A stretch of 41,781 nt of DNA. Origin: Acidimicrobiaceae bacterium. GTDB lineage: Bacteria > Actinomycetota > Acidimicrobiia > Acidimicrobiales > RAAP-2. Position numbers and translations under genes: made by a program. Numbering within the stretch: the stretch's first letter is position 1; each line of letters opens with the position of its first letter. The stretch is from contig PMLV01000183.1 in assembly GCA_003160635.1 (NCBI GenBank), forward strand, positions 1 through 41,781, read 5' to 3'. Shown one piece after another: positions 27,967-35,946 of the stretch. The notes below the pieces were generated by a model. That model was not told the origin of the DNA, made no database searches, and saw nothing but the letters and a program-made list of their open reading frames with translations.

Positions 27967-29045
27967 GGATCCTGCACGATCTGGCGTATGTCAACGATCT
28001 TGGCCACATCAATTCCCGCCGGGAGCGGCGCGGCCGTGGTGAGAATGGACTGCCCTTCGGGGAGCTCTGCCACCAGAGCCCGGCTACGAGTTGGATCGAG
28101 CTCGGAAAAGACGTCGTCGAGCAACAGTGTCGGGGTCAGTTCGGTCCTTGTCGTCACGAGGTGGTGGACCGCGATGCGCAGGGCCAACGCCAGGCAGCGC
28201 TGCTCGCCTTGCGAGGCATGGGTTCTTGCCTCACGTCCCTCCAATGTCAGCAAAAGGTCGTCTCGATGTGGCCCGACGGTGTTGACTCCCCGCCGGAGGT
28301 CGTCGTTGCGGTGCGCGGCCAAGGCATCGAGGAGTTCTCCCTCCCAGCTCCGTACATAATTCTCGCCGATCAAGACCTGATCGGGGACCCCGGCCAGGCG
28401 ACCGTAGGCCGGTCCGACGTACTGATCCAGGGCCGTCACCAGACGTTCCCGGGCTGCGACCAGAATTTTCCCAGCGTGCGCCAGGCGCTCGTCCCAGACG
28501 TCGAGGGTGCTCGCCACATCGGCACTGACCCTCCCACCGGCCTGGCGTAACAACGCGGCCCTTTGGCGCAAGATTCGCTCAACATCGTCAGCCGCTCGGG
28601 CCCCTTCGGCGTCAAGGAGGCTGAGTGCGTCGTCAAGCAGTTCCCGGCGGACCTTCGGTCCTCCACTTACCAGAGCGAGGTCTTCTGGCGAAAAAATCGT
28701 GCAGGGGGTCGCTGTCGCCAGGTGCTTTCGAGCATGTGCAACCTTGCGGTTGACCTGGGTCCGGCTGCGTCCTGCCGGGACGATCTCGGCCTCCACCAGC
28801 GTGGGGCTACCTTGACGCTGCAACTCGGCCCGGACGATGGCCCGGCTGGTGCCGGTCCGCACCATGGCTTCTCGCGGCGCGCCGCGAAACGAGCGCTGTG
28901 TCCCCAGATACACCATGGCTTCGAGCACACTGGTCTTTCCAGTCCCGTTGGGGCCTGTGATCACCGTGGTGCCTTCCCTTCCGGGCGTAAACGTGGCCAC
29001 ACGGAAGATACGGAAATCAATGAGCTCGATGTGCTCCAGACTCAC
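27963..29045 (-). CDS. recF: DNA replication and repair protein RecF
   Basis: An SMC-like ATPase that with RecO and RecR loads RecA at gaps and restarts forks. The 360 residues show the Walker A GPNGTGKT (31-38), the signature region, and the Walker B LLLDDVFSELD near the C-terminus. Length and order match the family. It follows dnaN after 19 bp and is followed by dciA with a 4-bp overlap, in the origin operon. The ATG at 29045 opens directly at the first strand (LEHIELIDFRIF). Confidence 0.97.
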   Translation of the reverse strand: MSLEHIELIDFRIFRVATFTPGREGTTVITGPNGTGKTSVLEAMVYLGTQRSFRGAPREAMVRTGTSRAIVRAELQRQGSPTLVEAEIVPAGRSRTQVNRKVAHARKHLATATPCTIFSPEDLALVSGGPKVRRELLDDALSLLDAEGARAADDVERILRQRAALLRQAGGRVSADVASTLDVWDERLAHAGKILVAARERLVTALDQYVGPAYGRLAGVPDQVLIGENYVRSWEGELLDALAAHRNDDLRRGVNTVGPHRDDLLLTLEGREARTHASQGEQRCLALALRIAVHHLVTTRTELTPTLLLDDVFSELDPTRSRALVAELPEGQSILTTAAPLPAGIDVAKIVDIRQIVQDP

Positions 29046-29064
29046 CGAAAGAATGGGGATTTGC

Positions 29065-30183
29065 TCAAGAGACCCGTACGGGCATCAGCAGGTAGCGAAA
29101 GTGATCGTCGTCGGCGCCGCGGACGGTGGCAGCTCGGGAAGCGTCCGCTGACTCGAGAATCACCTCGTCACCCTGAACCGCCTCGGTTCCATCGATCAAA
29201 TAGGACGGGTTGAAGGCGATCACCAGGTCCTCTCCCGTGAAATCACCGTCAACCGATTCTGACGCGTCACCGACCTCCTGGCTCACCACGGTGAGATCCA
29301 CCCCCCCTTGACGCATCGAGAGGCGCACCGGGGTCGTGTTGTCACGCACCAGAAGTTGCACACGGCGGAGCGCAGCCAGAAAGGATTCTTTCCCGAGGTG
29401 AAGACGGTTCGGGTAATGGTCGGGTATGAGCTGGTTGTAATCGGGGTACCGACCCTCGAGAAGTCTCGTACTTATTTGCACATTTCCTTGCCAAAACGTG
29501 ATTTCGCTACTGCTGGCGGCCACCCCCACATGGCTGTCGTCGGCGTCCGCGCCTGTATGACGCGAGGGTAGGCGTTGGAGTTCCGCCAGCGCGCGCGCCG
29601 GCACCAGGAGGTCCTCCTCCCCCGGCAACGCACTGATCCCCGGGAGGTCTCGCATGGCCATCCGGTACGAGTCCGTTGCCACCATGCGGATAGACCCGTT
29701 GACGCGTGACAGCAGCACGCCGGTCAGAAGGGGGCGGGCATCATCGTGCGATGCCGCCCGGACAACCTGCCGGACGGCCTCGCCCAGGGCCGCCTCTGGG
29801 AGCTGGGTTGTCGCCTCGGTGGTCTTTCCCACCGCCGGGAACTCAACGACGGGATACGTCCGCAATTTGAAGTTCGAGCGAGCCGCCGAGATCGTGACGT
29901 GGTCGTCGTCGTTGGCGAATGTCACCGCTCCGGGCTCGAGGCGGCGGACGATGTCGGTCGAGAGTCGTGCAGGAACGACACAAGTTCCATCCTCCACCCC
30001 GATCACTTCTTCGGTGACCTGAATCGTGAGGTCAAGATCTGTTCCCGTGACCGAGAGCACATTTCCCGTGCAGGAAAGGAGAAGGCCGGACAACACCGGA
30101 GAGGAAGTGGCGCGTGCACCTACGGCACGACCCGCCGTTGCCAGCATGTCGATCAGTGCATCTCGCTCGGATCTGAACTTCAC
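29065..30183 (-). CDS. dnaN: DNA polymerase III beta subunit (sliding clamp)
   Basis: The ring clamp that tethers the replicative polymerase. The 372-residue chain has the three repeated clamp folds, opening with MKFRSERDALIDMLATAGRA and closing with YLLMPVRVS, which matches the family C-terminus (LLMPVR). It is full length. The GTG at 30183 has AAAGGA about ten bases upstream. It starts immediately after the presumed origin and is followed by recF after 19 bp. Confidence 0.98.
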   Translation of the reverse strand: MKFRSERDALIDMLATAGRAVGARATSSPVLSGLLLSCTGNVLSVTGTDLDLTIQVTEEVIGVEDGTCVVPARLSTDIVRRLEPGAVTFANDDDHVTISAARSNFKLRTYPVVEFPAVGKTTEATTQLPEAALGEAVRQVVRAASHDDARPLLTGVLLSRVNGSIRMVATDSYRMAMRDLPGISALPGEEDLLVPARALAELQRLPSRHTGADADDSHVGVAASSSEITFWQGNVQISTRLLEGRYPDYNQLIPDHYPNRLHLGKESFLAALRRVQLLVRDNTTPVRLSMRQGGVDLTVVSQEVGDASESVDGDFTGEDLVIAFNPSYLIDGTEAVQGDEVILESADASRAATVRGADDDHFRYLLMPVRVS

Positions 30184-30453
30184 CGGAGCTTGTCCTTTCG
30201 GCCGTGTCCCCAGTCACCGTTGAGTGAAGAGGAGAGAAATGTGTCTAGTAAAGGTAATAAGGGCTGTGGATTGTGGATGACCAACGCCCGAGGCTGGTGA
30301 ATGGCACTAACCGCGTCCCCATGGTGGTGTGGGCGACGCCTCCCTATTCCACGCGGGATTTGCCGCCCGTGCATCCCCCTGGGGACGGGCGACCACGTTA
30401 TCCCCAGCACGGGCGGGGTTGTCCACAGCTTCTCCGGGTGTTCCACAGGGGGC
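30184..30453. other. oriC: Presumed chromosome replication origin (oriC), dnaA-dnaN spacer
   Basis: The 270-bp spacer between dnaA and dnaN, the usual actinobacterial origin position. DnaA-box-like sites: TTGTCCACA at 30419-30427 (the actinobacterial consensus), TTATCCCCA at 30398-30406, TGTTCCACA at 30439-30447, and on the other strand TGTGGATTG at 30265-30273 and TGTGGATGA at 30272-30280. The stretch 30221-30264 (around AGTAAAGGTAATAAGG) is the most A/T-rich and is the best candidate unwinding element. The boxes are fewer than in streptomycetes. Replication bias data would confirm. Confidence 0.75.
30364..30391. terminator. GC-rich hairpin in oriC, downstream of dnaA
   Basis: CGCCCGT at 30364-30370 pairs with ACGGGCG at 30385-30391; the loop contains a further CCCC/GGGG pairing. 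It lies 63 bp beyond the dnaA stop and inside the origin spacer, so it may end the dnaA transcript before the origin or act as a structural element. No T-run follows. Confidence 0.35.
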
Positions 30454-31839
30454 TCAAGTCCCCGCCCGAACCTGTTGAATTAGCTCTGTGACCTGCTCGT
30501 ATATCTGTCGGCGCTGCTGCATCTGCCCCGTGATCTTGTCCACAGCATGGATCACCGTGGTGTGGTCGCGGTTGCCGAAGACCCGAGCGATCGCCGGGTA
30601 GCTGTAGTCGGTGAGATTCCGTACGAGATACATGGCGACCTGACGGGCCGTCACGAGGGGTCGCGTCCGGCTTGGGCCGCAGATGGCTTCGATGCTGAAG
30701 CCGTAGCTGGCCGCGGTGGCCTCAAGGATCATTTGTGGGGTGATGCGGCGGGGCTCGCCGGCGAGAACGATGTCGGAGAGCACCCGCTCGGCCTGGGCCA
30801 GGGAGATAGCTTCCTTGTTCAGCTTGGCAAAGGCACTGATACGGGTGAGAGCGCCCTCCAACTCACGGATGTTGTTCTTTACGTGGGTGGCAATGAACTC
30901 GAGGACGTCGTCGGGCACCTCTTGGCGCTCACTCTCGGACTTCGAGCGGAGAATGGCAAGGCGGGTTTCGAGGTCCGGGGGGTCGATCTCGGTGATCAGA
31001 CCGGAGAGGAAGCGACTACGGAGGCGGTCTTCGAGCGTCTCGATGGACTTCGGTGGCCGGTCCGACGTGAGAACAATCTGTTTGGACGCACCCTTGAGGT
31101 CGTTGTAGGTGTGGAAGAACTCTTCTTGGAGGCCCTCTTTGTTCTCCATGAACTGGACGTCGTCGATGAGAAGGACGTCGCACTCACGGTAGCGACGCTT
31201 GAAGGCCAGGGTGGTCGAGGTGCGGAGTGAGTCGACGAAGTCGTTCATGAAGGTTTCCGTCGTCACATAGAGCACTTTGCGGCGGCTGAAATTCTCCGAC
31301 ACATAGTTGCCGATGGCGTGGAGAAGATGGGTTTTCCCCAACCCGCTATCTCCGTAAATGAAGAGTGGATTATAGGATCTACCAGGGGTTTCAGCGACGG
31401 CTTGCGCCGCGGCATGGGCCAGACGATTCGACGAGGCGGCGACAAAGGTCTCGAACACGAACTTGGGGTCGAGTTGGACAGCCGGCGACTCCCGGCCGCT
31501 GGTCGTGCTCTGGGGCACGAGAGCGGGCCTGTTCGCCTCGGGCTGGGCGGGAACACCGAGGAATTCTTCGAGCTCAGGCTCGTCGGGCTCATGGTGGTGA
31601 ACCTCCAGGCGTCCCCGCACCGGCGAACCAACCTCGTTGGCCAAGGTGTCCTCGATCATGGGGAGATAGCGAGTCTCAACCCGCTCGAGGATGAGGCCGT
31701 TGGGTACGGACAGGACGAACACGCCGTTGGCGAACTCGACCGGCTCGATTCCGGACAGCCATAGCTGCCAGGTCGTCTCCGAAACCTGCTCGCGCAGGGA
31801 CCCGGTACACCGGTTCCATAGTTCTCCGGCTTGATTCAC
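30454..31839 (-). CDS. dnaA: Chromosomal replication initiator DnaA
   Basis: The AAA+ protein that binds oriC boxes and melts the origin. The 461 residues have domain I (about 1-75), a short linker, the AAA+ core with Walker A GDSGLGKT (163-170) and Walker B VLLIDD (222-227), and the C-terminal DNA-binding domain with the signature NRDHTTVIHA. The linker (about 80-125) is short compared with streptomycetes. The GTG at 31839 gives the correct N-terminus (ELWNRCTGSLREQVSETTW); the strong GGAGG-like element is about 20 bp further upstream than normal. It is divergent from rpmH. Confidence 0.98.
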   Translation of the reverse strand: MNQAGELWNRCTGSLREQVSETTWQLWLSGIEPVEFANGVFVLSVPNGLILERVETRYLPMIEDTLANEVGSPVRGRLEVHHHEPDEPELEEFLGVPAQPEANRPALVPQSTTSGRESPAVQLDPKFVFETFVAASSNRLAHAAAQAVAETPGRSYNPLFIYGDSGLGKTHLLHAIGNYVSENFSRRKVLYVTTETFMNDFVDSLRTSTTLAFKRRYRECDVLLIDDVQFMENKEGLQEEFFHTYNDLKGASKQIVLTSDRPPKSIETLEDRLRSRFLSGLITEIDPPDLETRLAILRSKSESERQEVPDDVLEFIATHVKNNIRELEGALTRISAFAKLNKEAISLAQAERVLSDIVLAGEPRRITPQMILEATAASYGFSIEAICGPSRTRPLVTARQVAMYLVRNLTDYSYPAIARVFGNRDHTTVIHAVDKITGQMQQRRQIYEQVTELIQQVRAGT

Positions 31840-31951
31840 CGCGTCGTCCGATAGCCCTTCCTCCGTCCGCGGCGTCCTGGGCAGGTCTGAACGTTCCTCG
31901 GTGCGGGTAATTCATCGAAGGTACACCGTGCCGCACCGGTCGACTAGTGGG

Positions 31952-31963
31952 GATTGGCCAATC
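31952..31963. promoter_or_regulatory. Perfect 12-bp palindrome in the dnaA-rpmH divergent spacer
   Basis: GATTGGCCAATC reads the same on both strands and lies in the middle of the 235-bp spacer between the divergent dnaA and rpmH genes. It could be an operator for either. I found no DnaA box and no convincing -35/-10 pair in this spacer, so its function is only suggested by position. Confidence 0.35.
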
Positions 31964-32074
31964 GCGCCTAACATGGTTGTACTCCACCACCACTGGCCCC
32001 AGACCAGATGGTGATACGAACTCTGTTACGCCCCGGTGATGGTGCCGTGCAAGCGTGGCGAAAGGCTGAATGAC

Positions 32075-32209
32075 GTGAAGCGCACCTACCAACCGAATAC
32101 CCGGAAGCGGGCCAAGACGCACGGCTTTCGCAAACGCATGTCGACGCGGGCGGGCCGGGCCATCTTGAAGTCACGGCGGCTCAAGGGGCGCCACCGTCTC
32201 ACCGTCTGA
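32075..32209 (+). CDS. rpmH: 50S ribosomal protein L34
   Basis: A 44-residue, very basic large-subunit protein. The sequence begins [20 protein letters not shown] and ends [11 protein letters not shown], which is the whole L34 family pattern. The GTG at 32075 is the start, with AAAGG upstream; an ATG five bases earlier is out of frame. It heads the rpmH-rnpA-yidD-yidC-jag-rsmG string, transcribed away from dnaA. Confidence 0.97.
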   Translation: MKRTYQPNTRKRAKTHGFRKRMSTRAGRAILKSRRLKGRHRLTV

Positions 32210-32216
32210 GCCGCTC

Positions 32217-32579
32217 GTGCCCCCCAGGACGGTTGGAAGAATCCAAACCCGGGCAGCATTCGGCCAACTGCAACGTTCCCGTGCCCGGGCGAGCTGCGGA
32301 CCGGTCCGCGCCACATTCGTGCCCGCTGAGCCGGGTACCGAGGGTATATATCCCCAGGTGGGGTATGCGATTGGGAAACATTGCGGCAACGCGGTGGTGC
32401 GCAACTCCCTCCGTCGGCGGATGCGAGAGTCGGCACGGAGCATCGCCCACACCCTCCCTCGTGGCACCTACCTTCTCCGGGTCGACCCGGCCGCCGTACG
32501 GTGCGACCCGGTGCAATTCGTCCGACACGTTCAAGAGGCCCTGGTGAGGGCCCCGGTATCCGGCCGAAGGCAGTCATGA
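32217..32579 (+). CDS. rnpA: Ribonuclease P protein component
   Basis: The protein cofactor of RNase P, which matures tRNA 5' ends. The 120 residues include the N-terminal aromatic segment (VGRIQTRAAFGQL), the GYAIGKHCGNAVVRNSLRRRMRE block with the family's RNR-like basic helix, and the hydrophobic YLLRVDPAA strand. The GTG at 32217 is 7 bp after the rpmH stop. It overlaps yidD by 4 bp (ATGA). Confidence 0.94.
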   Translation: MPPRTVGRIQTRAAFGQLQRSRARASCGPVRATFVPAEPGTEGIYPQVGYAIGKHCGNAVVRNSLRRRMRESARSIAHTLPRGTYLLRVDPAAVRCDPVQFVRHVQEALVRAPVSGRRQS

Positions 32580-32857
32580 AGAACCCCGAACCTTCTTCGA
32601 GTCGAGCCGTACGAGCTGCCGTTCGCACCTTGCAGGCGTACCAAGGTGCCACGTCAGGCCGGATTTCGCCTTGCCGGTTCTATCCCAGTTGTTCCAACTA
32701 CGCCATTGATGCCTTCGCGGAACATGGGTTCTGGCAGGGATTTCTCCTCACGGCCAAGCGCCTGATCCGCTGCCGACCCTTTGGTCCGCACGGCGTTGAC
32801 CTGGTGCCCCTGCACGTGCACGCCCGATCGGACTCGAAGGGCGGGCGAGTCCGATGA
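32576..32857 (+). CDS. yidD: Membrane protein insertion efficiency factor YidD
   Basis: A small membrane-associated protein that assists YidC. The 93 residues carry the family signature: AYQGATSGRISPCRFYPSCS with the paired cysteines, then AIDAFAEHG and RLIRCRPFGPHGVD. The ATG at 32576 overlaps the rnpA stop as ATGA, and its stop overlaps the yidC start in the same way, so rnpA-yidD-yidC are translationally coupled. Confidence 0.95.
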   Translation: MKNPEPSSSRAVRAAVRTLQAYQGATSGRISPCRFYPSCSNYAIDAFAEHGFWQGFLLTAKRLIRCRPFGPHGVDLVPLHVHARSDSKGGRVR

Positions 32858-34062
32858 TGAGCACCTTCCTGGGCGAAAATGCCCTATTCAAGTCCATCGG
32901 GGAGATATTCCACCCGCTGTTCGAGCTTTTCGGGCTGATTCTGGCGGGAATCTACGCGGTCATCCCCAACTACGCGATTGCCATTATCGGCCTGACCATC
33001 GTGATCATGGCGGCACTGACCCCGGTGACGATCAAGAGCACGAAGTCGATGATCGCGATGCAGCGCCTGCAGCCCGAGATGAAGAAGCTCCAGGTCAAGT
33101 TCAAGGGGCCTGAGAACCGCGAGCAGCTCAACGCAGAGATGATGAAGCTGTACAAGGAGAACGGCACGAGCCCGTTCGGTGCGTGCCTACCGAGCCTCCT
33201 GCAGATGCCCTTCCTGATCGTCCTCTATTCGCTTATACGTGGACTGTCATTTGGGAAGTTGAACAAGGCCGGTCAGGTCATAAAGGCCACGCCGAGATAC
33301 ATCCCAAGCAACTCAAGGATGTATCACGATTTGCAGAAAAGCAATGGGCAAATGCACTCGTGGTTCGGGATGGATCTCTCCTCCTCACCGTTCACTCACC
33401 ACGGAGCGAATCAGACGCTGCTTATCATTCCCTACCTGGTACTTATCGGGATGGCCATCTTCTTGCAATACTACCAAATGAAGCAGATGAACAGCCGGAA
33501 TCCCCAGGCAGCTGCAGCGAATCCCCAGATGCAGCAAATGCAGAAATTCTTCCCCATCATTTTCGGTGTTATTTACCTAAGAGTGCCGGCAGGAGCAACC
33601 ATTTATATGGTGGTCTCATCTGCGATGAGAATCGGAACTCAGGAGTTCATGTTCCGCACCGGGATGGTGACTCCGGTGGGGGCGCCCGCCGAACGTGAAA
33701 TAGGTGGTTCCCCGGAACCACCGCCCAAGGCGGCGGGATCTGCCAAAGCCCTGGGAACTGGTGGCGCCAAACCGACCGGCGCCACGGGGAAAGCGCCGAC
33801 GAAGAGCACGACCCCGACGAAGGGCACGGCCACGCCCAAGAGCGGTGCGGGGGCCAACGGGAAGGCCGCGGGCAACGGAAAGCCGCCTGGCACGGTGCGG
33901 CGGACGACCAACGCAAGAACGAACAATGGAAAGGGCGCTGCCGCCAATCGAGCAGGCGGCGCCAATGGTAAGAAACCATCAGAAGACGCGGGAGTCGAGT
34001 TCGTGCCGGTGCCGAAAGAGCACCCACGCTCGCGATCCAAAAGGACAAGAAAGGCTCGATAG
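32854..34062 (+). CDS. yidC: Membrane protein insertase YidC/OxaI family
   Basis: Inserts and folds membrane proteins alone or with SecYEG. The 402 residues have an N-terminal helix region, the family core around IIGLTIVIMAALTPVTIKST (with the conserved hydrophilic-groove Arg/Lys region nearby), the charged cytoplasmic hairpin (KLQVKFKGPENREQLNAEM), and FGACLPSLLQMPFLIVLYSL. The core ends about residue 275; the remaining roughly 125 residues are a Thr/Gly/Lys-rich, low-complexity basic tail (for example GTGGAKPTGATGKAPTKS). Such basic tails can bind ribosomes. Gram-positive type: no large periplasmic P1 domain. Confidence 0.95.
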   Translation: MMSTFLGENALFKSIGEIFHPLFELFGLILAGIYAVIPNYAIAIIGLTIVIMAALTPVTIKSTKSMIAMQRLQPEMKKLQVKFKGPENREQLNAEMMKLYKENGTSPFGACLPSLLQMPFLIVLYSLIRGLSFGKLNKAGQVIKATPRYIPSNSRMYHDLQKSNGQMHSWFGMDLSSSPFTHHGANQTLLIIPYLVLIGMAIFLQYYQMKQMNSRNPQAAAANPQMQQMQKFFPIIFGVIYLRVPAGATIYMVVSSAMRIGTQEFMFRTGMVTPVGAPAEREIGGSPEPPPKAAGSAKALGTGGAKPTGATGKAPTKSTTPTKGTATPKSGAGANGKAAGNGKPPGTVRRTTNARTNNGKGAAANRAGGANGKKPSEDAGVEFVPVPKEHPRSRSKRTRKAR

Positions 34063-34065
34063 AGC

Positions 34066-35031
34066 GTGGAGTGGGTAGAAGTAGCAGGAAAGACCATTGC
34101 AGAAGCAACCGAGCTCGCCCTGGACCAACTTGGGGTCGCAGTCGGTGATGCCGAGGTAATAGTCGTCACCGAGCCGAAGACAGGTCTCTTTGGGCGAATG
34201 AGGGTCGAGGCGCGTGTGCGGGCACGCGTTCGCCCGGTGGGAGCGCGCCCCAAGCGGGAGCGATCAAGAGATCGCAACCGGGGGGGCAAGGGCGGACAGG
34301 GTGGGAACGGATCAGGAAACCGACCGGGCAGTGCTCCCCGCACCGATTCGAGGACGCCGGCGAACGGGTCCTCGGAGGGAGCTGGCGTCGGCACGAGCCG
34401 ATCGGCCCGCCGCCGCCGCAACCGCAGCCAGGCGGGTGGGGCATCTTCCAACAGTGCTCAAAATGGGGCCGCTTCTCCCTCGGGCCGCGAGGCCTCGAAT
34501 GGGGCGGTGTCGAAGAACACGCAACGCATCAAAGAACCGAAGGAGACAGTTGCCATGGCCGAAGGAATGACCCTCGAGGAACAGGGTGAGGTTGGCCGAG
34601 CGTTTCTGGCCGGTCTGCTCAGTGAATACGGAGTCTCGGCCTCTGTGGAGATGCGTCTTCTTGACGAGGAAACAGTGGAGATTGCTGCGGTGGGCGAGGA
34701 GTTGGGTCTGCTCGTCGGCCCTCGAGGTTCGACACTCAGCGCCCTGCAGGACCTGACCCGCGCCGTGGTTCAACGCCAGTGTCCGTCCCGGACGGACCGG
34801 ATCCTTGTCGACGTGGCGGGCTATCGGGAGAAGCGTTCGGCCGCATTGAAGAGGTTCAGCACGCAGATCGCCGAGGAGGTCATCGCTTCGGGCCAGGAGA
34901 AGGCTCTCGAGGCGATGAGCCCGGCAGACCGCAAGGCCGTTCACGATGCCGTGAATGAGATCGATGGGGTGTCCACCCGCTCGGAGGGTGAAGACCCCAA
35001 TCGCTACATCGTCATCGCTCCAGCCGGCTGA
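34066..35031 (+). CDS. jag: RNA-binding protein Jag/KhpB (Jag-N, KH and R3H domains)
   Basis: An RNA-binding regulator acting with KhpA on cell elongation and division. The 321 residues have the Jag-N domain (EWVEVAGKTIAEATELALDQ, with the KTGLFGR motif), a long disordered, Arg/Gly-rich linker (about 55-165: RERSRDRNRGGKGGQGGN), then a KH domain (VGPRGSTLSALQDLTRAVV) and an R3H domain (MSPADRKAVHDAVNEI, SRSEGEDPNRYIVI-like). The RG-rich linker is longer than usual and could bind RNA itself. The GTG at 34066 is 3 bp after the yidC stop. Confidence 0.93.
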   Translation: MEWVEVAGKTIAEATELALDQLGVAVGDAEVIVVTEPKTGLFGRMRVEARVRARVRPVGARPKRERSRDRNRGGKGGQGGNGSGNRPGSAPRTDSRTPANGSSEGAGVGTSRSARRRRNRSQAGGASSNSAQNGAASPSGREASNGAVSKNTQRIKEPKETVAMAEGMTLEEQGEVGRAFLAGLLSEYGVSASVEMRLLDEETVEIAAVGEELGLLVGPRGSTLSALQDLTRAVVQRQCPSRTDRILVDVAGYREKRSAALKRFSTQIAEEVIASGQEKALEAMSPADRKAVHDAVNEIDGVSTRSEGEDPNRYIVIAPAG

Positions 35032-35044
35032 GCAAGATCCGTCG

Positions 35045-35746
35045 ATGTCGGTTGCCGACAGCGACGGAGCCACCCGCTCTCTCGATGAGGCGCTGCTTGC
35101 CGCCCGTGAGGCCGGCTTCTTGGGTCCCGGACCCATCGCTCGCCACCTCCGCCACGCCCAAGGGTTTGTGGATCTAGCCAAGCGGCAGCCACACGTCACC
35201 GAGAGGCCCCGTATTTTGGATCTCGGGTCAGGAGGGGGGTTGCCGGGCCTCGTGGTCGCCCAGCAGTGGCCGCAGGCAACACTGGTTTTGCTGGACGCCA
35301 ATCGACGTCGAGCCTCATTTCTCGAGAGATCCATTGTCTCTTGCGGCCTTCAGTCCCGGGTCAGCGTCGTGCAGCAGCGAGCCGAGGTCAGCGGCCGAGA
35401 CCTGGCGTTCCGTGCCACCTTTGACGGGGTCGTCGCACGTTCGTTCGGCGTGCCGGCAGTTGTGGCCGAATGTGCAGCACCATTCCTTCGTCAGGGAGGA
35501 TGGTTGATCGTTTCGGAGCCTCCAGCTGAAAAGATCGAGGCCCCTCTCCCCCACCGCACCGATGCAGAAGAAGTCACCGAGGACGAGGCTGCCCGTTGGC
35601 CATCGGGTCCGTTGGCCCAATTCGGGCTCACGCCCGTTGCGTTCGTCCATGACGAGTTCGGCTACGAAGTTCTGAGCCAGTCCGAGCTTTGTCCAGATGC
35701 GTTTCCCCGTCGCGACGGTGTGCCCAGCAGGAAGCCCCGGTTCTAG
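35045..35746 (+). CDS. rsmG: 16S rRNA (guanine527-N7)-methyltransferase RsmG
   Basis: Methylates G527 of 16S rRNA using SAM; loss gives low-level streptomycin resistance. The 233-residue protein has the SAM motif ILDLGSGGGLPGLVVA, the following LLDANRRRASFLE, and the VVARSFGVP segment. The ATG at 35045 is chosen from family alignment, since an earlier in-frame start would overlap jag. It is followed by parS, then a flavin oxidoreductase gene that separates it from parA, its usual neighbour. Confidence 0.94.
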   Translation: MSVADSDGATRSLDEALLAAREAGFLGPGPIARHLRHAQGFVDLAKRQPHVTERPRILDLGSGGGLPGLVVAQQWPQATLVLLDANRRRASFLERSIVSCGLQSRVSVVQQRAEVSGRDLAFRATFDGVVARSFGVPAVVAECAAPFLRQGGWLIVSEPPAEKIEAPLPHRTDAEEVTEDEAARWPSGPLAQFGLTPVAFVHDEFGYEVLSQSELCPDAFPRRDGVPSRKPRF

Positions 35747-35771
35747 CGACTTGCCCGGCCCAGCGCCGGAA

Positions 35772-35787
35772 TGTTTCACGTGGAACA
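35772..35787. other. parS: parS site 1 (one mismatch)
   Basis: TGTTTCACGTGGAACA differs from the parS consensus TGTTTCACGTGAAACA at one position (G for A). ParB binds such palindromes and spreads along DNA. It lies 25 bp after rsmG, within a 200-bp spacer before the flavoprotein gene. Confidence 0.85.
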
Positions 35788-35946
35788 TCGGGGCTGCGAA
35801 TTGCCATCCGTATTGCTATTCCCTGCGCCGGTTCGGCGTCTCGCATCAATGGCGCTTTTGTGGGGATTGTCCCCCTGGTCATCGCCCCCTACCGGTGTCT
35901 CCGCCAGTCCTCCTCCGTCTGGAACTGCATTTGTTAGTTTCAGGAG

